From positions 186,242 through 250,241 of the forward strand of contig NZ_JAPMLP010000004.1 of NCBI RefSeq assembly GCF_026410285.1: 64,000 bases of DNA, written 5' to 3'. Source of the DNA: Sulfitobacter sp. F26169L. Its GTDB lineage: Bacteria > Pseudomonadota > Alphaproteobacteria > Rhodobacterales > Rhodobacteraceae. Under the pieces are notes generated by a model. It was not told where the DNA came from and did no database searches. It saw only the letters and a list, made by a program, of their open reading frames with translations. The position numbers and the translations under genes were made by a program. This document shows, in pieces, positions 53,777-61,983 of this stretch. The stretch's first letter is position 1; each line of letters begins with the position of its first letter.

Positions 53777-54013
53777 ATGTTTCCTACCATGATCGGTACA
53801 GTCGTGATTGCGGGGATTGTTGGCTATCTCGCGGAAAAGACCGGATTTACACACAACGGAATTTTGCAGAGCATTATTATCTGTGTTGGCGGTGCTTTTG
53901 TATTCTACTTTGTGAGGCTGATGTTCGGGTTCGGGTTTGCCTCGCCCGGAGTGAATGCGATTGCCTCATCTATAGGAGCGCTGGTTATTGTGCCGTTTCA
54001 TTGGCGCAAATGA
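53777..54013 (+). CDS. GlsB/YeaQ/YmgE-family small membrane protein
   Basis: A 78-residue protein with two to three hydrophobic segments (IGTVVIAGIVGYLAEKTGF, ILQSIIICVGGAFVFYFVRLMFGF, NAIASSIGALVIVPFHWRK) and the glycine zipper pattern of the transglycosylase-associated family. Members are stress-linked membrane proteins of unclear function. Three bases after fmt, followed by an extragenic repeat. Confidence 0.82.
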   Translation: MFPTMIGTVVIAGIVGYLAEKTGFTHNGILQSIIICVGGAFVFYFVRLMFGFGFASPGVNAIASSIGALVIVPFHWRK

Positions 54014-54015
54014 TG

Positions 54016-54080
54016 AAGGGGGCCAGCCCCCGATGGCCTGCGGCCATCTCCCCCGGGATATTTATGGCCAAAAGAAAGTG
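54016..54080. repeat. Extragenic palindromic repeat of the Rhodobacteraceae type
   Basis: Two hairpins in series: GGGGGC-CA-GCCCCC (54018-54031) and GATGGCC-TGC-GGCCATC (54032-54048), then TCCCCCGGGATATTTATGGCC and AAAAG. I recall near-identical elements scattered between genes in roseobacter and Rhodobacter genomes; the second copy cannot be checked in this window. It may end transcription on both strands between convergent genes. Confidence 0.65.
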
Positions 54081-54085
54081 CAGTC

Positions 54086-54709
54086 TCAGGATTTGGGGGG
54101 GGTGCTTTTGTAGACCGGCAAGTTCCACCCGAAGTGGATCGAGCCCGCTCTGAGGGTCCATGTGACGGCAGCGCCGGCCAGAAGGCCATACGACAGGTCC
54201 GGTAGATAGATTTTCAGCAAGACTGCTGTTGTGGCGCCTGCGAAAGCGGCGGTCACGTAAAGTTCGCCCTTTTTCAGCACAACGGGGACATCGCCAACAA
54301 CAACATCACGCATCAAGCCGCCCATACAGCCCGTAACCATACCCATCAGAACGATGATTGTCGGCCCCTGATCGAGATCGATAGCAACGCCCGCGCCAGC
54401 AGCCATGGCGACGGCAAGTGCGAAACTGTCGAGCCAGACGATGGTGCGCTGGCGACTTTCCAGAAGGTGGGCTGTGAAAAAGGTGAGCAGCGCCGCTGTG
54501 GTTGCGGCGGCCAGATAGGTGGGGTCTTCGACCCAGAAGATAGGGTCTTGGTGCAGCAGAAGATCGCGGATGGTGCCGCCGCCCACAGCAGTGAGGCAGC
54601 CGATAAAGACAAATCCGACCAGATCAAGCTGAGCGCGGCTGGCCACCAGTGCGCCGGTGATTGCAAATACAATTACGGAAGCATAATCAAGGTAATCTAC
54701 AAGGTTCAT
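54086..54709 (-). CDS. UPF0126/TRIC-like trimeric cation channel family protein
   Basis: A 207-residue membrane protein of about seven helices with the two-repeat pattern [39 protein letters not shown] and the second repeat [34 protein letters not shown], both ending in the RDx motif. The family forms K+ or glycine channels. The ATG at 54709 overlaps the rnhA stop as ATGA; a longer start upstream would run into rnhA. Confidence 0.85.
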   Translation of the reverse strand: MNLVDYLDYASVIVFAITGALVASRAQLDLVGFVFIGCLTAVGGGTIRDLLLHQDPIFWVEDPTYLAAATTAALLTFFTAHLLESRQRTIVWLDSFALAVAMAAGAGVAIDLDQGPTIIVLMGMVTGCMGGLMRDVVVGDVPVVLKKGELYVTAAFAGATTAVLLKIYLPDLSYGLLAGAAVTWTLRAGSIHFGWNLPVYKSTPPKS

Positions 54710-55161
54710 TTGGACTTGTACGGAGCCATGCCGGCACGGGCCAATGCGTCTGCGCGCTCGTTTTCCGGATGACCTGCGTGGCCTTTGACCCATTTCCACG
54801 TGACGCGGTGGCGGGCGTTTGCCGCATCAAGACGTTGCCAGAGTTCCGCATTTTTCACAGGTTTCTTCGCGGCATTTTTCCAGCCGTTCTTCTTCCAGCC
54901 GAAAATCCAGCCGGTGATGCCGTTTTTGACATAGTTGCTGTCGGTTACCACAGTGATTTCGGTGTCCCGCTCAAGCGCTTCAAGTGCGTGTATGGCGGCG
55001 AGTAGTTCCATGCGGTTGTTGGTCGTGTTGGCTTCACCGCCTTTAAGTTCACGCTCTTTGACAACTTTGCCACCGTCCATTGCCTGCATCAAGGCACCCC
55101 AGCCGCCCGGACCAGGATTGCCCGAACAGGCCCCGTCTGTGTATGCAAAAAGTTCAGGCAT
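54706..55161 (-). CDS. rnhA: Ribonuclease HI
   Basis: Cleaves RNA in RNA-DNA hybrids, for example R-loops and replication primers. The 151-residue enzyme has the four acidic residues in [18 protein letters not shown] (Asp10), [10 protein letters not shown] (Glu48), [15 protein letters not shown] (Asp70) and the final ENERADALA (Asp134). The ATG at 55161 gives the normal length; an earlier in-frame ATG would add twelve residues. It overlaps the methyltransferase gene by eight bases. Confidence 0.95.
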   Translation of the reverse strand: MPELFAYTDGACSGNPGPGGWGALMQAMDGGKVVKERELKGGEANTTNNRMELLAAIHALEALERDTEITVVTDSNYVKNGITGWIFGWKKNGWKNAAKKPVKNAELWQRLDAANARHRVTWKWVKGHAGHPENERADALARAGMAPYKSK

Positions 55162-55747
55162 TAGCGCAGACCACAATCCAGCCGTGGTAGGTTTCATCCA
55201 GCCCTTTTGCCTGTCCGGTCCAGTGCTGGGTAGGGGTGAAACAAGCGTTTTTCAAAAGTGTCTCCAGTTCGGGCTTGGAATAGTATTCATAATAACGGCC
55301 CAGATCGTCTCGTTCGTTGCCAACGCCCATTTTCATTCCGATAAACAGGTTGCCGTCGGGTTTCAGTGCGCGTCGTAAGGCTGCCAGATGGCGCGGCATA
55401 TCCTTGCGCGGGGCGTGGAGCAAGCTAAAGCTGGCCCAGATCCCGTCATAGATGTTTTCGCCGGTGATGTCGTCAAAGCGGCCTTTGCGCGGATAGATGT
55501 CCGCGAGGTCGGGGATGCGCGAGATTATTTCCGCCGACGCATCCAGCGCATCAATTTTCAGACCCGCCTGCGCCATCAGAACGGCATAACCCCCAGGGCC
55601 ACAGCCGAGATCAAGGACAAAGCCGTTGGCAGGGCAGGTGGCGATAAATTCGTGGATCAGCGGATCGTTGGCAGCGTAGTCGCGCATCATGGTGTCGTAG
55701 GCGTCTGCCTGCGCGTTATAAACTTTTATCGTCTGCTCATCACTCAC
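55154..55747 (-). CDS. Class I SAM-dependent methyltransferase
   Basis: A 197-residue enzyme starting at a GTG ([20 protein letters not shown]), with SAM motif [17 protein letters not shown] near residue 43, motif [12 protein letters not shown] and [24 protein letters not shown] as the post-motif. The small polar substrate pocket gives no clue to the acceptor. The GTG overlaps the DUF3429 stop as GTGA, so an ATG start is not available without losing conserved sequence. Confidence 0.85.
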   Translation of the reverse strand: MSDEQTIKVYNAQADAYDTMMRDYAANDPLIHEFIATCPANGFVLDLGCGPGGYAVLMAQAGLKIDALDASAEIISRIPDLADIYPRKGRFDDITGENIYDGIWASFSLLHAPRKDMPRHLAALRRALKPDGNLFIGMKMGVGNERDDLGRYYEYYSKPELETLLKNACFTPTQHWTGQAKGLDETYHGWIVVCANA

Positions 55748-56190
55748 GCCAATGCTCCGACAGCCAGACAAGCCACAACAATGGTGGTAAGCAGGATGCG
55801 TAACCGCATCCACCAAGAGGGTGTCAGGGCTTCGCGATGGAAGAAATAATCTAGCATCAGCAGGCCCGCGAATCCGATCGCCAGAAAAAGAAGTGTGCCG
55901 GAGTCCGTGGTGCCTCTGGCGAGGAAGGCCCACAGGGCGGGCAGCACCGAAAGAACATAGCCGGTTGTTGCTTTTGCCCCGTTGGCTTTGGTTGCGAAAC
56001 CCCAAAGAACGCCGGACATGAAGGATAGAATGACCGTGCCGTAAAGGACCAGCATCTTGATACCGTCTCCGGCGGTGACAAGCGGGGAGTCACCACCTGA
56101 ATCCGGAAGCGTTGAGAAAAATGCACCGACGAGAAACGGTAGCAAGCCGGCCAAGCCGAGGGCGAGTGGGGCGCGGGGAATCTGGAACAT
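55744..56190 (-). CDS. DUF3429 membrane protein
   Basis: A 148-residue protein with four to five hydrophobic helices (LALGLAGLLPFLVGAFF, GIKMLVLYGTVILSFMSGVLWGFA, YVLSVLPALWAFLA, LLFLAIGFAGLLMLDYFF and a last helix). The GxxFxxG..WGF pattern fits DUF3429, function unknown. It starts 11 bases after the LysE-type gene. Confidence 0.82.
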   Translation of the reverse strand: MFQIPRAPLALGLAGLLPFLVGAFFSTLPDSGGDSPLVTAGDGIKMLVLYGTVILSFMSGVLWGFATKANGAKATTGYVLSVLPALWAFLARGTTDSGTLLFLAIGFAGLLMLDYFFHREALTPSWWMRLRILLTTIVVACLAVGALA

Positions 56191-56200
56191 TGTTCAATCC

Positions 56201-56810
56201 TTACGCACGTTCAAAAGCCAGCCGCCCTGCGAGGGCCACAAATATCGCCGCAAACGCGCGGCTGAGCCATGTCATCATCCGCTCTGACCCCAGCAGCCAG
56301 CGCCGCGCGTTTGCGGCGAACATGCCGTAAACTACAAAAACGGCGAATGTCATGGCCATGAAAACGACCCCCAGCAGCGCCATTTCGATTGTTGCTGTGG
56401 CGGGGTTGCCGGACAGGAAAGGCGGCAGAAGGGCGAGGAAGAAGATCGAAAGCTTGGGATTGAGGATATTGATAAGCGCGCCGCGCAATCTGCCAGCCAC
56501 TTTCACGGCTGGCTGTCGCATTTACACTCAGCGCGCCGCCGTCTTTCAGGGCTTGCCATGCGAGGTAGAGCAGGTAGGCAACGCCAGCCCATTTAACGGC
56601 AGTAAACAGCAGTGCCGAGGTGTGCAGTACTGCCGACAGCCCAAGTGTTGCAGCCGCGAGGTGCGGGAGAATTCCGAAGGTACATCCGAATGCTGCCCAA
56701 AGTGCGGCGCTGCGCCCCTGACCAAGGCCGAGCGCAAGAGTGTAGATCACGCCAGTGCCGGGGACGATGACGACGACAAGGGCAGTGAGCAAAAACTGGA
56801 GTGAGATCAT
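56201..56810 (-). pseudogene. LysE-family exporter with a frameshift
   Basis: From the ATG at 56810 the first two thirds encode MISLQFLLTALVVVIVPGTGVIYTLALGLGQG, an intact N-terminus of a LysE/RhtB amino acid exporter, up to about SGWQIARR. The rest (GALINILNPKLSIFFLALLPPF to LAFERA) continues in a different frame from about 56475-56490. Joined, the two halves make a normal length protein of about 203 residues, so one base has been gained or lost. It is either a real pseudogene or a sequencing error in a GC-rich run (GCGCGGCGCG). Confidence 0.75.
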
Positions 56811-57091
56811 CGGACGGACCTTTGATTTGGAATGCTTGAGGCTACGCCAGAGTGATGTCAGTTGTGAAGGGTGGAATGGTTGGAGAGACGGAGATTGTGT
56901 CGCCAAGCTCAACGGCTGCTATACGAAACGAAGTGAGTCTTTTCTGCAACTGAGCCAATGGCTGCTGTTGCCAGTCAATGCGGTGAACTTTCTGGCGTAT
57001 GTTAATGCGTTCTTGCGAGCAGACAGGACAGTTGCGCGTAGTTTCTTGCGCAAACCGCTCGTCCCGAAGTAGCCTAAAAGGGGAGGATAGA

Positions 57092-58315
57092 ATGCGAATT
57101 TTTTTGACGTTTGGTTTATGCGCCTGCTGCATTACATCGGGTATCGGCAGGGCAGAGACAATCACAAACGAGGCGACGATAGGTGTTTTGGCATATCGTG
57201 GTTCAGCCGAACTAAAGCAGAAATGGATGCCTCTCAGTGAATATTTGATGGCCGTAATTCCCGGATGGTCCTTTCAGATTGTTCCTATGACGCTTTCTTC
57301 GGCGACGGAGCAGATCAAGTCAGGCCAGCTGGATTTTGTCGTGACAAACCCTGGCCACTTTGTGACGCTCAACCGAGAACACCGCTTGAGTGTGCTTGCG
57401 TCGCGATCACAGGAAAAATCTGACGGGCGGCACTCCACCGAATTCGGCAGTGCTATCATTACCCGCAGAGACAGCGGCATCCAATCATTGAGCGATGTCG
57501 CGGGTAGGTCCGTTACAGCAATCGGTGCAAATGCTTTTGGGGGGTTTCAAGCCGCTTGGTACGAGTTTGATCGTAGCGGGATAGATCTGTTTTCCGACAC
57601 ATCCAGCCTGACATTTGTTGGTTTTCCAATGGATCAGGTCGTTGCTCAAGTTTTGGCAAAGGAAACAGACGTTGGCATCGTCCGAAGCGGCTTGATGGAA
57701 GACATGTTGTACGAAGGGCGTATTGATAAAGATGAAATAAGATTTCTGAACACCAACGGGATCTATGATCATCCGGACACGGTCAGCACAATTCTCTATC
57801 CAGAGTGGCCATTTGCGGCTTTGGCCGCGACTGACTCGAACCTCAAAACCCATGTCGCCGTCGGACTGCTGCAAAGCGGAAATAGCCCGCTTGCTGCCAA
57901 GTACGGAATGATTGACTTGTGGTCTGCGCCCCTTCCGTATCACGGTGTGCAGGATTTGACTGAAACCTTCCAAGCGCGCTTGGAACAGACCAGTTTGCGA
58001 CAGTCCACCTTGTTTGCGAAAGCGGTGTGGGTTGGGTTGCTGGTTTTGTTATCAGCAGGTGCTTTGCTTTGGTGGTGGCGCGCCAATCATGGAGCAAAAG
58101 AGTTGGATAAAGTGGACGACGGTATGGCGGATGAAGCCGCCAATCTGACCCAGCGTGAGCAGGAAATACTGGCGTTTATTGCAAAAGGATATTCGACAAA
58201 AGAAATTGCAATTGATCTTGGGATAAGCCCAAAGACCGTCGAATTTCATCGCGCAAATCTGTTGCGCAAGTTTGGTGCACGCACTTCAAGCCAGCTAGTT
58301 GCGTTGGCAACCTAG
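57092..58315 (+). CDS. Membrane-bound LuxR-type regulator with PhnD-like periplasmic domain
   Basis: A 407-residue one-component sensor. A signal sequence (about 1-21), a PhnD-like periplasmic binding domain (residues 25-300; VVTNPGHFVTLNREH, SLSDVAGRSVTAIGANAFGGF and GIVRSGLMEDML match phosphonate/TtrS-type binding proteins), one membrane helix at 309-329 (AVWVGLLVLLSAGALLWWW), a short acidic linker, and a C-terminal LuxR helix-turn-helix at 351-407 (LTQREQEILAFIAKGYSTKEIAIDLGIS). There is no kinase or receiver domain, so ligand binding outside should act directly on DNA binding. GGGGAGGAT precedes the ATG. Codon and base use are more AT-rich than the neighbours. Confidence 0.85.
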   Translation: MRIFLTFGLCACCITSGIGRAETITNEATIGVLAYRGSAELKQKWMPLSEYLMAVIPGWSFQIVPMTLSSATEQIKSGQLDFVVTNPGHFVTLNREHRLSVLASRSQEKSDGRHSTEFGSAIITRRDSGIQSLSDVAGRSVTAIGANAFGGFQAAWYEFDRSGIDLFSDTSSLTFVGFPMDQVVAQVLAKETDVGIVRSGLMEDMLYEGRIDKDEIRFLNTNGIYDHPDTVSTILYPEWPFAALAATDSNLKTHVAVGLLQSGNSPLAAKYGMIDLWSAPLPYHGVQDLTETFQARLEQTSLRQSTLFAKAVWVGLLVLLSAGALLWWWRANHGAKELDKVDDGMADEAANLTQREQEILAFIAKGYSTKEIAIDLGISPKTVEFHRANLLRKFGARTSSQLVALAT

Positions 58316-58352
58316 GGTAAACCCTAGTACTGTTTTACTGGAATCTTAGGGT
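58312..58352. promoter_or_regulatory. CTAGGGT half-site cluster, candidate operator
   Basis: CTAGGGTAAACCCTAG is a perfect inverted repeat (58312-58327) overlapping the regulator's stop codon; a third half-site CTTAGGGT follows at 58345-58352. The spacing suits a dimeric LuxR-type protein, and the adjacent regulator is the obvious binder. Confidence 0.55.
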
Positions 58353-58433
58353 TCTGCTGAGGTGTGCGGGATCACTTTCCCTGTCAGACTTCTTATACCC
58401 GTTCAAAAAGGAACGGGCATTAGGGAGAGCCAA

Positions 58434-58898
58434 ATGAAATATCTATTATCCTTGTGCCTGACAGCTGCACTTGTTGTGATCGCATTTTTTGCGCAAGCGA
58501 CGGATGCGCAGGCCGAAGAACGCTATGGAAAGCAGAAGGTCGTCTATCATATTAACTATGATGGCGGTCCAGATGACAAAAAATACCGTGGCGCGATGCG
58601 CAATATCCAAAACCATATCAATGCTGTTGGTGCCGACAACATGGATATCAAAATTGTTTTGCACGGAAATGGTCTGGGGCTTCTGTCGCAAGCAAAAACA
58701 AACGAACTTCTCCAAGGTCAGGTTCTGGAACTTAAAGGGCAGAACGCGGACTTTCACGTCTGCAACAACACATTGAAGGGCCGTAAGATTTCTTATGAAA
58801 ATGACCTTTTCGACGTTTTTGAGGAGGACATTGTGCCCAGCGGTGTAGCGGAACTTTCACACCTGCAAATGCAGGGTTACACCTACATCAAACCCTGA
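58434..58898 (+). CDS. Periplasmic DsrE-family-like protein
   Basis: A 154-residue protein with a signal peptide ending AQAEE. The mature part has VVYHINYDGGPDDKKYRGAMRNIQNHINAVG and DIKIVLHGNGLGLL, with a conserved Cys at 110 (FHVCNNTL). DsrE-type proteins handle sulfane sulfur; periplasmic versions occur near sulfur-oxidation genes. GGGAGA precedes the ATG. It lies 118 bases after the fusion regulator on the same strand and its promoter region carries the half-sites above. Confidence 0.8.
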   Translation: MKYLLSLCLTAALVVIAFFAQATDAQAEERYGKQKVVYHINYDGGPDDKKYRGAMRNIQNHINAVGADNMDIKIVLHGNGLGLLSQAKTNELLQGQVLELKGQNADFHVCNNTLKGRKISYENDLFDVFEEDIVPSGVAELSHLQMQGYTYIKP

Positions 58899-59222
58899 CG
58901 CGCACAATCCATACGTCAGTCTTCTAAATCCGTACCGGCAGGCGATCTGATCTTGCCGGTGCACCGCACGCTCCGCAATCGGTTCGGCGGTTCATGTGGC
59001 CGTCGCTTGAGAAATTCTTCGCTGAAGGACTGGAATGGTCCTGCTGATTAATTGCTTTGAAATTCAGGGGTGAAGGTACACGCATTGCGAACGGGCCCGG
59101 CCGCGATGACAGCGTTGGTTTTCGTAGGAGCCGTAAGCAGACCTTTATCAATTTCGCAGGATTCAACGCTTTGGGATTTGAGTGGTCATTAGACGCCCAA
59201 CTTTGTCCGCCGGAGCAGAGTT
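58899..59222. other. Intergenic gap between the DsrE-like gene and ispH
   Basis: About 320 bases. ACCGGCA and TGCCGGT (58934-58940, 58954-58960) form an inverted repeat without a T-run. I see no intact gene, transposase piece or tRNA-type attachment site. Confidence 0.55.
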
Positions 59223-60173
59223 TCAGCCCGCCTCGCGCAACACCCGCGGTACTTTGAATTCGACGCTCTCGACTGCCGTTTCGATAAGTTCTTCTTTCAC
59301 GTCGTAACGGGCTCTGAAGGCGTCGATGACCTCGTTGATCAGAACTTCGGGGGCGGATGCGCCTGCGGTAATGCCGATGCTTGTGATGCCCTCCAGCGCG
59401 CGCCAGTCGATATCGTCGGCGCGTTGTACCAGTTGCGCATAGGCGCAACCTGCGCGGGAGCCGACCTCCACCAGACGTTTCGAGTTCGACGAGTTGGGCG
59501 CGCCGACCACAAGCATGGCGTCGCATTTCGGGGCCATGGCCTTGACCGCTTCTTGGCGGTTTGTGGTGGCGTAGCAGATATCTTCCTTATGGGGGCCGAC
59601 AATGTCGGGGAACCGCGCCTTCAAGGCTGTGACAATATCGGCGGTGTCGTCGATGCTAAGTGTGGTTTGTGTCACATAGGCCAGCTTGGCGGGGTCGCGC
59701 ACCTCGACGTGAGCCACATCGTCAGGGGTTTCGACCAGCAATACCTCCCCCTCGGGGAGTTGCCCCATTGTGCCGACAGTTTCGGGGTGGCCTTCGTGGC
59801 CGATCATGATCATTTGCAGGCCTGCATCGGCGTGGCGCTGGGCCTCGATGTGAACCTTGCTGACAAGAGGGCAGGTGGCATCAACATAGACCATGTTGCG
59901 GGCTTGTGCCGCGCTGGGCACAGATTTCGGAACCCCGTGCGCCGAGAAGATGACTGGCCGGTCGTCGGGGCACTCCGAAAGTTCTTCTACGAACACGGCC
60001 CCTTTTTCACGCAATCCGTCCACAACGAACTTGTTGTGGACGATTTCATGGCGGACATACACGGGCGCACCCCATTTGGTGATCGCCATTTCAACGATCT
60101 TGATCGCGCGGTCTACGCCTGCGCAAAAGCCGCGGGGCGCCGCAAGATATAGGGTGAGGGGGGGCTTGCTCAT
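59223..60173 (-). CDS. ispH: 4-hydroxy-3-methylbut-2-enyl diphosphate reductase
   Basis: Last step of the MEP isoprenoid pathway, giving IPP and DMAPP with a [4Fe-4S] cluster. The 316-residue protein has the three cluster Cys in [22 protein letters not shown] and [16 protein letters not shown], and the substrate-binding [14 protein letters not shown]. The ATG at 60173 follows GGAGA. Isolated from other MEP genes. Confidence 0.97.
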   Translation of the reverse strand: MSKPPLTLYLAAPRGFCAGVDRAIKIVEMAITKWGAPVYVRHEIVHNKFVVDGLREKGAVFVEELSECPDDRPVIFSAHGVPKSVPSAAQARNMVYVDATCPLVSKVHIEAQRHADAGLQMIMIGHEGHPETVGTMGQLPEGEVLLVETPDDVAHVEVRDPAKLAYVTQTTLSIDDTADIVTALKARFPDIVGPHKEDICYATTNRQEAVKAMAPKCDAMLVVGAPNSSNSKRLVEVGSRAGCAYAQLVQRADDIDWRALEGITSIGITAGASAPEVLINEVIDAFRARYDVKEELIETAVESVEFKVPRVLREAG

Positions 60174-60247
60174 CAATGTCTCCGTGTCTGTGTACAGAGG
60201 TACGTTTGCATTGCAGTCTGGTCCAGTCCCCTTTTGCCTCAGCGGGC

Positions 60248-60799
60248 TTAATCGTGTGCTGTCGCGGGTTCACGTGCCGGGCGGCCGATCACATCGCGCA
60301 GATCGTCCAGTTCGATGAAATTGTCGGCCTGCCTGCGCAGATCGTCGGAAATCATCGGCGGCTGGCTGCGAATTGTGGAGACGACAGACACGCGCACGCC
60401 TTGCCGCTGGAGCGATTCCACCAAGGGGCGGAAATCACCGTCACCAGAGAAGATGACAATGTGATCTACCCGTGGTGCTAGTTCCATCGCATCCACGGCC
60501 AGTTCGATGTCCATGTTCCCCTTCACCTTACGGCGGCCCATGCTGTCGGTGTATTCCTTGGCGGGTTTGGTCACCATGGAAAAGCCGTTGTAGTTAAGCC
60601 AGTCTACCAAGGGGCGAATGGGAGAGTATTCATCGTTCTCCAGAAGCGCGGTATAATAAAACGCGCGCAGCAGCTTGCCTCGGCGCATAAACTCGGACCG
60701 GAGAAGTTTGTAATCAATATCAAAGCCCAGAGTCTTTGCGGCTGCGTATAAATTCGATCCGTCGATAAACAGCGCTAGGCGCTCGTCCTTATAAAACAT
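60248..60799 (-). CDS. NYN-domain (LabA/DUF88-type) nuclease-like protein
   Basis: A 183-residue protein with the PIN-like NYN fold. [26 protein letters not shown] and [18 protein letters not shown] provide the Asp residues that bind Mg2+ in RNases of this type. Such proteins act on RNA, but the target is not known. AAGGA precedes the ATG at 60799; an earlier in-frame start would add 17 residues. Divergent from folK. Confidence 0.85.
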   Translation of the reverse strand: MFYKDERLALFIDGSNLYAAAKTLGFDIDYKLLRSEFMRRGKLLRAFYYTALLENDEYSPIRPLVDWLNYNGFSMVTKPAKEYTDSMGRRKVKGNMDIELAVDAMELAPRVDHIVIFSGDGDFRPLVESLQRQGVRVSVVSTIRSQPPMISDDLRRQADNFIELDDLRDVIGRPAREPATAHD

Positions 60800-60923
60800 C
60801 TTGTTTCCTTGAAATACCCGCTGCTTGCAGCGTAAGAAATTTACATTCAAATTCCGGTTCTGATGGTCCAGACCGTTTCAACCCTCTATTTAGGTATATT
60901 GGCAAATGTCACAAGGTCTGGTC

Positions 60924-61514
60924 ATGGGGAAAAAAAGCGTAGTTCCGCCCATCGCCTTCTATACATGCCTGATCGCGTTGGGATCAAATCTCGATTTTGA
61001 GGATGACGTCCCGTCAATCGTGCTGGATAGAGCGCTCGCAAAGCTTGAGGCGCGTGGATTTGTGATTCGCAAACGGAGCCGCAATTTCACAACGCCTGCC
61101 TTTCCTGCGGGGGCCGGTCCGGATTTTGTGAACGCTGCTGTGATGGCGGAAACTGCGTTCGATGCCGATGAGGTGCTCGCACATCTGCACGCGGTCGAAG
61201 CTGAAATGGGGCGCGCGCGCGCAGTCCGCTGGGGCGCGCGCACAGTTGATCTGGATTTGATAGCGGTGGATGCACAGGTGTTGCCGGACGCACAAACCCA
61301 TCAATACTGGCGACAATTGCCGCTGGAGGTTCAAAAAACCACGGCGCCAACTCAATTGATCCTGCCGCATCCGCGTCTGGCAGAGCGGGCATTTGTGCTG
61401 GTTCCGCTGCTGGATGTTGCGCCGCAATGGCAGCATCCGGTCACCGGAATGACCGTTCAGCAGATGCATGACGCGTTGCCTGCACAGCAGCGCGCAGAGA
61501 TCGTGGCACAATAA
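60924..61514 (+). CDS. folK: 2-amino-4-hydroxy-6-hydroxymethyldihydropteridine pyrophosphokinase
   Basis: HPPK transfers pyrophosphate from ATP to the pterin in folate synthesis. The 196-residue protein has ALGSNLDF, the loop AGAGPDFVNAAV, and RWGARTVDLDLI with metal-binding Asp pair. The C-terminal half is normal length. The start at 60924 is chosen over the ATG at 60906 on ribosome-site spacing; the choice is uncertain by six residues. Confidence 0.92.
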   Translation: MGKKSVVPPIAFYTCLIALGSNLDFEDDVPSIVLDRALAKLEARGFVIRKRSRNFTTPAFPAGAGPDFVNAAVMAETAFDADEVLAHLHAVEAEMGRARAVRWGARTVDLDLIAVDAQVLPDAQTHQYWRQLPLEVQKTTAPTQLILPHPRLAERAFVLVPLLDVAPQWQHPVTGMTVQQMHDALPAQQRAEIVAQ

Positions 61515-61585
61515 TACCTGCTTGTAAATTGCGCAGAACACGCATACGTAGCTCTTTCTAGCTGAAAATTTACTTGGAGCGTCCA

Positions 61586-61939
61586 ATGGCCCGCGTAACC
61601 GTCGAAGATTGTGTTGATAAAGTCCCGAACCGGTTTGAACTGGTCATGCTTGCGGCGCATCGCGCACGCGAAATCTCTGCGGGATCACCTGTTACTGTTG
61701 ACCGTGACAATGACAAGAACCCCGTTGTTTCCCTGCGTGAGATTGCGGACGAAACGCAGAATGCGGATGATCTGCGGGAGCGTCTGATCGAAAGCAACCA
61801 GCACCAGATCGAAGTGGACGAACCCGAAGAAGACGCGATGGCGATTCTTATGGGCGCCGAGCAGGACAAGCCGGAAGAAGACAGCATGTCCGAAGAAATG
61901 CTTTTGCGGCAACTGATGGCGGCGCAAGGGCAGGGGTAA
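61586..61939 (+). CDS. rpoZ: RNA polymerase omega subunit
   Basis: Omega clamps the beta' subunit and can bind ppGpp. The 117-residue protein starts [31 protein letters not shown], the standard MARVTVED opening, then the alphaproteobacterial acidic tail ([14 protein letters not shown] and [11 protein letters not shown]). TTGGAG precedes the ATG. It lies 44 bases before the RelA/SpoT gene, the typical pairing. Confidence 0.96.
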   Translation: MARVTVEDCVDKVPNRFELVMLAAHRAREISAGSPVTVDRDNDKNPVVSLREIADETQNADDLRERLIESNQHQIEVDEPEEDAMAILMGAEQDKPEEDSMSEEMLLRQLMAAQGQG

Positions 61940-61983
61940 CACTGGGCAGGAATGATCTTCTTGTCAGAAGACCGAGGCAGATA

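Noticed and set aside
56842-57165. Minus-strand frame of 107 codons upstream of the LysE-type gene
   Set aside because: No ribosome site, no domain; it overlaps the fusion regulator's start. A lost Lrp-type gene was considered but nothing matches.
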